A stretch of 64,000 nucleotides of DNA from Actinophytocola sp050699935 (GTDB taxonomy: Bacteria; Actinomycetota; Actinomycetes; Mycobacteriales; Pseudonocardiaceae): assembly GCF_050699935.1 (NCBI RefSeq), contig NZ_JBOHGB010000001.1, forward strand, positions 148,976 through 212,975, read 5' to 3'. A program made the position numbers and the translations under genes. The notes beneath the pieces are model-generated. The model made no database searches. It was not told where the DNA came from and worked only from the letters and a program-made list of their open reading frames with translations. Positions 33,451-41,500 of the stretch are shown here, in pieces (the stretch's first letter is position 1; each line of letters opens with the position of its first letter).

Positions 33451-35025
33451 TCAGCCGCCGAGCAGCCCGCGGCCCAGCTCGCCCAGTTCCTCGAACGACG
33501 TCAGGTCCGCGACCCGCCACCCGTCCAGGTCGTACTCGGCCAGGCACCGGTCGACGAGCTCCTTGTACCCGTCGAGCTGCCCGTCGCCCAGCTGCCCGAA
33601 CAGCAGCTCCACCCGGGTGTTCTCGTGGTTGCCCGCGTAGTTGCGCTCGTAGAGCTCGTGCCGGCCGCCGAACTCGGTGCCGACCGCGTCCCACAGCAGC
33701 TTCATGACCTTCACCCGCTCGACCGCGTCGACGCCGTGCGAGCCACGCAGATACTTGTCCAGGTACGGGCGGACGTCCGGGTTCTGGAAGTCCTTCGCGC
33801 TGGAGTTCAGGTAGATCAGTCCACTCGCGACGTCCTGCAGGACGATCTCGCGGATCCGCGCGTAGCCGAGCTGGGAGAACCACCGGTACGCCAGGCCGTA
33901 GCGCGGGTTGGGCAGCACCGCTCCGCCCCGCCACGGCACCGGGTTGCGGGCGGCCGCGTCGGAGAAGGCCCAGAACAGGTTCCGCCAGGCGAGCACCTCA
34001 CCCAGCCTCGACTGCACGCCGCGGAAGTCGCTGACCCCGGTGATCTCCAGCGCCTTGGCCAGCAGGCCGGCGAGGAACTCGAGCTTCACCGCGAGCCGGG
34101 TACAGCCGTGGAAGGTGAACCGCTCGATGAACCCGGACTGCCCGGTGAACATGCCGACCTTGGCGACGTCACCGTAGATGAACACGTTCTCCCACGGGAT
34201 GAGCACCTTGTCCAGCACCAGGATGGTGTCGTTCTCGTCCAGCCGGGACGACAGCGGGTAGTCGAACGGGCTGCCGGTCAGGGCGGTCGCGGCCGTGTAG
34301 GACTGACGGCAGATCAGCTTCATCCCGCGCGCGTTCATCGGCACGGTGGCCACGAGGGCGAACTTGCGGTCCTTGATCGGCAGCCCGTAGTGGGCGATGA
34401 AGTTGTAGTGGGTCAGCGCCGACCCGGTCGCCACGACCTTCGCCCCGCTGACGATCAGCCCGTCGTCGGTCTCGCGTTCCACGTGGACGAACACGTCGGC
34501 GACCTCGTCCGGCGGCCGGTCCCGGTCCACCGGCGGGTGCACGATCGCGTGGTTCCAGTACAGGACCTTCTCCTGCGACTCCCGGTACCAGCGCCGCGCG
34601 TTGTCGGCGAAGGGGCGGTAGAAGTCGGCGTTCGCGCCGAGCGTGCCGAGGAACGACGCCTTGTAGTCGGGGCTGCGGCCCATCCAGCCGTAGCTCATCC
34701 GCGCCCACGCGGCGATCGCCCGCTGGTCGGCGACGAGATCCTCCGCGCTGTGGGGCGTGGTGTAGAAGCGGTGGGTGTAGCCGCCGGGGCCGCCGGCGTC
34801 GGTGGCCGTGGTGAGCACGTCGCGGTGCTCGGGGTCGTGCAGCGCGTCGTAGAGCCGCGCCGTCATCCGCACCGGGTTGCGGAACGCGGGATGCTCGGTC
34901 ACGTCCTTGACCCGCTCGCCGTAGAGGTAGATCTCGCGGTCGTCGCGCAGGCTCTCGACGTACTCGGCGCCGGTGAGCGGCCGGGTCTGCTCGGTCACGT
35001 GGTCACCGCTCTCGTGTGCTGGCAT
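33451..35025 (-). CDS. HpaB-type FADH2-dependent aromatic hydroxylase
   Basis: 524 aa, the usual length of 4-hydroxyphenylacetate 3-monooxygenase large components. Seen: LTGAEYVESLRDDREIYLYGERV at the N-terminus, MGRSPDYKASFLGTL, GAKVVATGSALTHYNF, LIPWENVFIYGD, and NYAGNHENTRVELLFG near the end. It needs reduced FAD from a separate reductase, which is not visible in the window. SgcC of C-1027 is of this family and hydroxylates a carrier-bound beta-tyrosine; a similar aryl hydroxylation is likely here. It starts 2 nt after the next gene's stop, so the two form an operon. Confidence 0.9.
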   Translation of the reverse strand: MPAHESGDHVTEQTRPLTGAEYVESLRDDREIYLYGERVKDVTEHPAFRNPVRMTARLYDALHDPEHRDVLTTATDAGGPGGYTHRFYTTPHSAEDLVADQRAIAAWARMSYGWMGRSPDYKASFLGTLGANADFYRPFADNARRWYRESQEKVLYWNHAIVHPPVDRDRPPDEVADVFVHVERETDDGLIVSGAKVVATGSALTHYNFIAHYGLPIKDRKFALVATVPMNARGMKLICRQSYTAATALTGSPFDYPLSSRLDENDTILVLDKVLIPWENVFIYGDVAKVGMFTGQSGFIERFTFHGCTRLAVKLEFLAGLLAKALEITGVSDFRGVQSRLGEVLAWRNLFWAFSDAAARNPVPWRGGAVLPNPRYGLAYRWFSQLGYARIREIVLQDVASGLIYLNSSAKDFQNPDVRPYLDKYLRGSHGVDAVERVKVMKLLWDAVGTEFGGRHELYERNYAGNHENTRVELLFGQLGDGQLDGYKELVDRCLAEYDLDGWRVADLTSFEELGELGRGLLGG

Positions 35026-35027
35026 GG

Positions 35028-36272
35028 TCAGCTCGCCACGTCGAAGACCAGCTTGGCGAGCTCGCGGTTCGCCACGCTGGCCAGGAAGATGCTCACCCCC
35101 GCGTGGCTGTGCAGGGTCGACATGTCCCGCCAGACCCGCTCGATGCGAGCCCCCGCACGCACCGCGCTCGACCCCGCGGTCGGGAACAGCTGGTCGGATA
35201 CCGCGCTCCAGCACAGCCGGACGGCCTCGCGGCTGATCGTGGACAGTCGCAGGTCCACCTCGCGGGTGAACGCCGCCGAGCCGCGCTCGGCCGTCTGCTC
35301 CCACTGCCGCACGGCGTCCGCGAGCGCCGCCTCGGCGGCCGCGATCCGGCCCGCCGCCTCGCCGTAGCGGAGCTGGTAGTCCGGGTCCTCGGCGCGGAGG
35401 GTGATCGGCGGGAAGATCGTCATTCGGCCGCGCATCAGCTCCGCGTAGGCGTCCAGGGCGCCGGTGGCCATGCCGACCGAGAGCGCGCCGAGCTGGAACT
35501 GCAGCGAGCTCAGCACCCCGCCGCCGTACATGGCGTTGCCGTGCAGCTCCCGCCCGACGGTGCCGTCGACGACGGTCGCCTGGCCCATGTGCGTGCCGGG
35601 CAGTGCGAAGTGCGCGGGGATGTGCGCCTTCTCGATCGCGACGCTGTGCGAGCCGCTGCCCCTCAGGCCCAGCTGCGCGCCCCAGTCGTCGAGCCGCCGC
35701 CATTGCGCGCGCGGCACGACGAACATCATCGGCGCGGGCGGCTCGCCGTCCGCACCCGCCACCAGGGTGTGGCCGATGAAGTGGGTCGCGTAGGGCGAGC
35801 CCGAGCTGTAGCCGAAAACGCCGTCGATGATCCAGCCGCCGTCCTCGGCCCGCTCGGCGATCCCGACCGGCGCGACCGTGGCCGGGCAGATGAAGTCGCC
35901 ACCGGCGAACAGCTCGTCCTGTGTGGACTCGTCGAACAGCGCGGCGGCCAGGAGGGCGTGCGCCGCGCCGAACGTGTACATCCACGCCGTCGACGGGCAG
36001 CCGCGGGCGAGCGCGGACACCACCCGCAGGTACGTGCCGAGGCCGAACTCGTAGCCGCCGTAGCGCCGCGGCACCAGGAGCCGGTACATGCCCGCGCCGA
36101 GGAACTCGTTGTGCGTGTCCAGCGCGTAGTACCCGCGCTGCTCGGTCTCCGCCTGCCGGTCGACGAGGGTCGCCGCGATCCGCTTGGCGCGGGTGACGAC
36201 CTCCTCGGGCGTCAGCCCAGGCTCTGGTGGGGACGGGTAGCCGTTCGCTGGCACGCTCCTGGCGGCTGTCAT
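35028..36272 (-). CDS. Acyl-CoA dehydrogenase-like flavin monooxygenase (group D)
   Basis: About 414 aa. Fold of acyl-CoA dehydrogenases but of the HsaA/nitrososynthase-like oxygenase branch: YRLLVPRRYGGYEFGLGTYLRVV, GCPSTAWMY, GGWIIDGVFGYSSGSPYATHFIG, LGLRGSGSHSVAIEKAHIP. These enzymes use free reduced flavin to hydroxylate aromatics or amino sugars. First gene of a two-gene minus operon with HpaB. The ATG at 36272 is chosen; 36317 would add 15 residues. It is paralogous to the divergent gene at 36573. Confidence 0.85.
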   Translation of the reverse strand: MTAARSVPANGYPSPPEPGLTPEEVVTRAKRIAATLVDRQAETEQRGYYALDTHNEFLGAGMYRLLVPRRYGGYEFGLGTYLRVVSALARGCPSTAWMYTFGAAHALLAAALFDESTQDELFAGGDFICPATVAPVGIAERAEDGGWIIDGVFGYSSGSPYATHFIGHTLVAGADGEPPAPMMFVVPRAQWRRLDDWGAQLGLRGSGSHSVAIEKAHIPAHFALPGTHMGQATVVDGTVGRELHGNAMYGGGVLSSLQFQLGALSVGMATGALDAYAELMRGRMTIFPPITLRAEDPDYQLRYGEAAGRIAAAEAALADAVRQWEQTAERGSAAFTREVDLRLSTISREAVRLCWSAVSDQLFPTAGSSAVRAGARIERVWRDMSTLHSHAGVSIFLASVANRELAKLVFDVAS

Positions 36273-36572
36273 GTCCTGGTCATTCCTTCCCGCACGAGGG
36301 TCGGCTCCGAGCATCACACCGGTGTTCGGGGGCGGACATCCTTGTGAATGCGGTGTTCTCGTCGCAGGCTGGAGTCCTAGGACACGGGGGAGCGGGAGTC
36401 CTCGACGAAGCCGAGTGAGAGTCTCATGTCGACCGTGAGCGAAACCCGCAAGCCGGGAGATGCATCCGGCCCCCCGTCAGGGCAATCTCGAGACGAACAG
36501 CCGCGGACGCCGGCCCAGCCTCGCGCGACTTGGTGTTCGTTCTCGCCCCGTTTCCGTTGCTTGGAGGACATC
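36273..36572. promoter_or_regulatory. Divergent region between two flavin monooxygenase genes
   Basis: 300 nt containing the promoters for both operons. A 10-bp palindrome GTCCTAGGAC lies at 36374-36383. The downstream frame stays open from ATG 36426, so a 49-residue N-terminal extension of the next gene is possible. Confidence 0.4.
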
Positions 36573-37751
36573 TTGGCCACCACGATCCCAGCGCGCGAGC
36601 AACTCGTGCGCAAGGCGTCGGACCTGACCCCGCTCCTGCGCAAGCACGCGTCCTGGGCCGAGGAGAACCGCCGGCTGCACGACGAGGCGATCGAGGCGCT
36701 GGCCGACGCCGGCGTGTTCAAGTTGCGGCGGCCCAAGCACTACGGCGGGTACGAGGTGGACACCAGCACGCTGGTCGACGTCGGCACGGCGCTCGGCCGG
36801 GGTTGCGGCTCCACCTCGTGGGTGGCGTCGGTGTACTGGATCCCGACCTGGATGGCCTGCCAGTTCCCGGACGTGGTGCAGGACGAGGTGTTCGCGACCC
36901 CGGATGTCCGGGTGTGCGGGACGCTGAGCCCGTCGGGGATGGCCGCCCCGGTCGACGGCGGCGTCGTGGTGAACGGCAAGTGGGGCTTCATCAGCGGCGC
37001 CCACCACGCGCACTGGCAGGAGATCATCGCGATCCTGGTCCCGCCGGACGGCGAGCCGTACCCGATCATGGCCCTGGTGCCGATGTCGGACCTGCTCGTG
37101 GTGGACGACTGGGACACGTCGGGGCTGCGCGGCACGGGCAGTGTCAGCACGGTGGCGAAGGACCTGTTCATCCCGCAGGAACGCGTCCTTCCACTGCCGG
37201 TCGTGCTGCAGGGGCAGACCGCCTCCAAGCGCAACGCCACCTCGCCCATCTACCGCGCGCCGCTGCTGCCGGTCGCCTCCGCGTCCTCGGTCGGCACGAT
37301 CGTGGGCATGGCGAAGGGCGCCAGGGACGTGTTCCTGAACCGGCTCCCCGGCCGCAAGATCACCTACACCGAGTACGAAAGCCAGCGCGAGGCGCCGATC
37401 ACCCACTTCCAGATGGCCGAGGCGACCTTGAAGATCGACCAGGCCGACTTCCACGCGCGGCGCCTCGCGGACCTGGTGGACACCAAGTGCGCGGAGGGCA
37501 CCGAGTGGAAGCTCGAGGAGCGCGCCCGGTCGCGGGCCGACGTCGGCGCGGTGGTCCGGCTGGCCAAGGAGTCGGTGGACATCTTCGCGACGGCCAGTGG
37601 CGGCACCTCCATCTACAGCGGGATCCCCATCCAGCGGATCAATCGTGACGTCCAGGCGGTTCACCAGCACGCGCTGATGCACCCGAACACGAACGCCGAG
37701 CTCTACGGCCGGGTGCTGTGCGGCCTCGAGCCCAACACGCTCTACATCTAG
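36573..37751 (+). CDS. Acyl-CoA dehydrogenase-like flavin monooxygenase (group D)
   Basis: 392 aa from the TTG at 36573, which follows GGAGG by 5 nt and gives the usual family length. Seen: KLRRPKHYGGYEVDTSTLVDV, GCGSTSWVASVY, GGVVVNGKWGFISGAHHAHW, SGLRGTGSVSTVAKDLFIP and the C-terminal ASGGTSIYSG. Same branch as the divergent gene at 35028; both probably rely on one flavin reductase elsewhere. Followed 34 nt later by the SgcJ-like gene in one transcript. Confidence 0.85.
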   Translation: MATTIPAREQLVRKASDLTPLLRKHASWAEENRRLHDEAIEALADAGVFKLRRPKHYGGYEVDTSTLVDVGTALGRGCGSTSWVASVYWIPTWMACQFPDVVQDEVFATPDVRVCGTLSPSGMAAPVDGGVVVNGKWGFISGAHHAHWQEIIAILVPPDGEPYPIMALVPMSDLLVVDDWDTSGLRGTGSVSTVAKDLFIPQERVLPLPVVLQGQTASKRNATSPIYRAPLLPVASASSVGTIVGMAKGARDVFLNRLPGRKITYTEYESQREAPITHFQMAEATLKIDQADFHARRLADLVDTKCAEGTEWKLEERARSRADVGAVVRLAKESVDIFATASGGTSIYSGIPIQRINRDVQAVHQHALMHPNTNAELYGRVLCGLEPNTLYI

Positions 37752-37785
37752 CCCGGGGTTCGTCGACACCAGGAGGAGAGCCAGC

Positions 37786-38217
37786 ATGACCACCGATGCG
37801 GACAAGGCCGCGATCGCCGCGCTGACCCAGAAAGTCGTCGCCGCCTGGGCGTACCAGGACGCGGCGACCTTCGCGAGCGTGTTCACCGAGGACGGCACCA
37901 TGATCCTGGCCGGCGTGTTCTGCACCGGCCGCGACGAGATCCGCGACCACATGGCCGCGGAGTTCGAGGGCCGGTACAAGGGCACCCAGGTGACCGGCAA
38001 GCCGATCAGCATCCGGTCGCTCGGCGAGGACGCGGCGATCCTGCTGAGCCAGGGCGGTGTCCTGGAGTCCGGCGAGACCGAGGTCTCGGAGGGCAGCGCC
38101 ATCCATGCCTCCTGGCTGGTGGTCCGCCAGGACGGCCAGTGGCGGTTGATCGCGTACCAGAACACCCCGCGCTTCGACGCGAACGCGACTCGTGGGAGCG
38201 CCGACCGCGCCGCCTGA
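37786..38217 (+). CDS. SgcJ/EcaC-family NTF2-like protein
   Basis: 143 aa with an NTF2/SnoaL-like cone fold: KAAIAALTQKVVAAWAYQDAATFASVFTEDG, then HASWLVVRQDGQWRLIAYQNTP. SgcJ homologues are widely conserved in enediyne clusters and structurally characterised, but their exact role is unsettled. Its presence next to the PKSE supports an enediyne-type assignment. GGAGGAGAG precedes the ATG. Confidence 0.88.
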   Translation: MTTDADKAAIAALTQKVVAAWAYQDAATFASVFTEDGTMILAGVFCTGRDEIRDHMAAEFEGRYKGTQVTGKPISIRSLGEDAAILLSQGGVLESGETEVSEGSAIHASWLVVRQDGQWRLIAYQNTPRFDANATRGSADRAA

Positions 38218-38449
38218 CCGCGAGCTCACGCCAGGGCCGTTGTCCGTCAGAAGACGGGCAGCGGCCCTGATGCTGTTGCACCGGGCGAGGTCCGGTCGTC
38301 CTCGGGGAATCTTGAGGAGGACTGCGACGGCGGGATGGGGAGTTGCTGCGGAGTCGCACTCGTCGACCCCGGAGACGTGTAGGTGGCGGTCTGTTCATGC
38401 TCACCCCGGGAGCGACCGCCGTGCTTCCCAGCGAGCGGTGACGCACTAG

Positions 38450-38497
38450 GACCGCAGGGATCGCCGCCGCTCTCGGGCGGCGGCGATCCCTGCGGTC
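38450..38497. terminator. 21-bp perfect hairpin between the SgcJ-like gene and the PKSE
   Basis: Exact inverted repeat of 21 bp (38450-38470 with 38477-38497) and a 6-nt loop TCTCGG, ending 39 nt before the PKSE stop. It lies between convergent transcripts and can act on both. The remaining sequence from 38218 to 38449 shows no gene. Confidence 0.85.
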
Positions 38498-38536
38498 AAC
38501 GCCTTTCTCTGCCGGCAGCCGGCGGACTGGCCACAC

Positions 38537-41500
38537 TCACTCCTGTCCGGACAGGACGGCGAACACCACCGGGGTGGCGAGGTCGTTGAAGGTGGTCACC
38601 CAGGTGGCGATCCGGGCGTCTCCGGTGGAGAGCACGACCCAACCGTCCGGCGTGACCCGGTCGACGGTGAGGTCCCGCGTCGTCGTGCCGGTCTTGCGCA
38701 GGCATTCGAGCGCGCTCCACGCCCGGGTGCCGGCCGTGTCGGCGTCCTCGCCGGCCTCGGCCATCACCAGGTCGCGGACGCGGCGCAGCCCGTCACCGAG
38801 CAGCCCGGCCCAGTCCTCCTCCGCGCGGTGCACCACGGTCTCGACATCGCAGCCCAGCCGGCCCGACCCGGTCACCACCACGCTCACACCGGCACCGTGG
38901 GACGCCGAGATCGCCGTGCCGTCCAGCTCCGGCTTGCCGTCCGGCCGGTACCGCACGGCCACCGGGCCGCCGACGGCGCGGCTGGCGGCGAGCTCGGTCT
39001 GCGCCTGCCGGTCGGCCGGTACGCCCGGCACGGGGTCGGACTCGACGACCACGGCGCGGCGTCCGCCGAGCACCTGCTCCAACGTCCGCTCCAGGTAGCC
39101 GCTGAGCATCGAGGGCACCCACGGACCCGAGCTGTCCTTCTTCCGTACCGCCCGCAGCGTCAGACCCTGCCAGCGTTCGACCACCCGGCCGGACGGGTCG
39201 AGCACGTCGGCGTCGTAGACGTAGGTGTCGCCGTCCTGCGACCGCTCCCGGGCATCCAGGATCACGAACTCGACGTGCTGGTCGGCGGGCGCCGACAGGT
39301 ACAGCCGCTCGACACCCTGCGGCAGCAGGGTCGCGTCTGGAACGCAGCACTGGAGCGCGTGCATCACCGCGTCCCGCGTGCCCGGGTCGGCCAGTACCTG
39401 GTCCTGCGGCAGGTACGCGGCGAACCACGGCGCCGGCGTGGTGGTGGACAGCTCCGCCACCGCGTGCCGGGCGCTCGCCCTCCGGTAGCCGAGCAGGCGC
39501 TGGAACCGCTTGCCCTGGAACATCACGCCGCCGTAGAGCTCGGCGATCGGGTCGACCGGTGCCAGCGGCAGCTGGGTGGCCGTCCGCGAGGCGCCCGCGT
39601 CGGTGGCTCCGTCGGTGGCTCCCTCGATGGCGCTGTCGGGCAGGGCCGGCCGCGGCAGCCGCAGCGTGGCCCGGAAGTGGTCCGCGCTGAACCCGGTGTC
39701 CTCGGCGCGAATGGCCACCGTCACCGTCCCGGCGTCGCGGACCAGTGCCGCCAACCGCATGCTCGTCGCGGTGCCGGGGCGGACCACGATCGGCCGCAGG
39801 AACTCGACGTCCTGCAGCAGCGGTGCGCCGGTCTGGCCGAGCACGGCCGTCGCGACCTGGGTCATCGCCTCCATTCCGACCACCGCGGGGAACAGCAGGT
39901 CGCCGTCCAGCTGGTGGTCGGACAGGTAGGGGTCGCTGCCGGAGGACAGCTCGACCTCGGTGATCAGCTCGACGTGCGGGTAGTGCACCAGCACCCGGTC
40001 GACGAACCGGGTCAGCGGCAGCTCCTGGCTCATGTCCAGGGGCAGCGTCGGCAGGCCGCCCATCCGGCCGGTGATCGTCAGCACCGGCCCGGCCGACGGG
40101 TCGGCCAGCACCTGGCGCAGCACGCTCAGGCCGTCCTCGACCGAGATCGGGGTGATGCCGTCGCGCACCAGCATCTCGACGACGCCGAGCCGCTCGCCCA
40201 TCCCGGCGCCCGACCAGACCGACCACTCCATCGCCAGCGCCCGCGCCTGCGGGTGTGCGCGCTGGAAGTCGACGGTCAGCTCGGTCATCCAGTCGTTGGC
40301 GGTCGAGTAGTGCGCCTCGCCGGGCAGCCCGGCCCGGCCGATGATGCTGCCGAACGTCACCAGCAGCTTGATCTTGTTCTGCTCCACCGCGTCGAGCACC
40401 GCGCGCAGGCCGGCGATCTTGACGTCGAGCGTCTGGTGGAACCTCTCCTCGGTCAGGTTGGTGAGCGCGGCCGGTTCGTTGCGGCCGGCGCCGTGCATCA
40501 CCGCGGTGACCGGGCCGAGCTCGGCCTCGAACCGCGCCACGGCCGTGGCGATCTGCTCGGCGTCGGTGACGTCGGCGCGCTCGTACCGGCAGTCCACGCC
40601 GGCCGCGGTCATCCTGGCCAGGTTGGTCGAGATCTCCTCGTCGTCGGCCGGGTCGTCCCGGCCGATCAGCGCGAGCTTGGCTCCGGAGTCCTCGGCCATC
40701 GCCAGCGCGCACTCGGCCGTGATGCCCTTGCCGCCGCCGGTGACCAGCAGCACGTCGGAGCCGTCCAGCGGCGTGCCGGTGTGCGGCTCGGCGGGCGGCT
40801 GCAGCACGCGCAGCACCGGCGCCGTCCGCTGGCCGTCGGCGTCGTAGCGGACCTCGCTGAACTCCGTGGTGGCGGCGGCCTCGGTGATCACCCGCCGCAC
40901 CGCCTCGTCCACGTCGGCCGCGGTCGACGGGGCGAGGTCCGACAGGCTGACGACGGTGGTCGGCACGCCCGTCGCCTCCAGGAACGCGGTCCTGGCCAGG
41001 CCCGACGCCCCGAACTTGTTCTGTACCACGACGAACCGGGTGCCGGCGGGGGAGTCGGCGGCCAGCTGGCCCGCCTTCAGGCACAGCTCGACGTGCTGCT
41101 CGCCGCTGTCCGGCAGGCACAGCAGCACACCGTCGCCGATGCCGGCCTCGGCGAGCGCGACCCGCAGCCGCTCGGCGAGCGGGTGGCCGGCCGGCGCGAA
41201 CATCTGCCACGTGCCGACCGGACCGGTGCCGACGTTCACCCTCGGCGCCCTGGCCGGCACGTAGTCGACGGAGAACGGCCGCACCCACTGCGCCACGCCG
41301 GCCACCTCGGTGCTGCCGCCGTTCGTACCTCCGCCCTGCGCGGACTCGGCCAACTCGTCGATCAGCTTGGCGAGCTCGCCGAGCGACACCGTGGCGAAGT
41401 TGGTCGTCGCCTCCAACGTGGGGAGGCCGAGCTGGCGGGTGGCGTCGTTGACGAGCTGGCCGACGGTGATCGAGCTGAGGTGCAGGTCGTCGAGTGGGTG

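Noticed and set aside
32074..35367. Very long plus-strand open frame of about 1100 codons
   Set aside because: It is antisense to the antiporter and HpaB genes, rich in Arg/His/Gln/Pro, and has no recognisable domain. A high-GC shadow frame.
35028..37751. The two flavin genes as fatty-acid acyl-CoA dehydrogenases
   Set aside because: Their motifs (GCGSTSW, GxWxIDG-SG) match the two-component oxygenase branch rather than beta-oxidation enzymes, and they neighbour HpaB.
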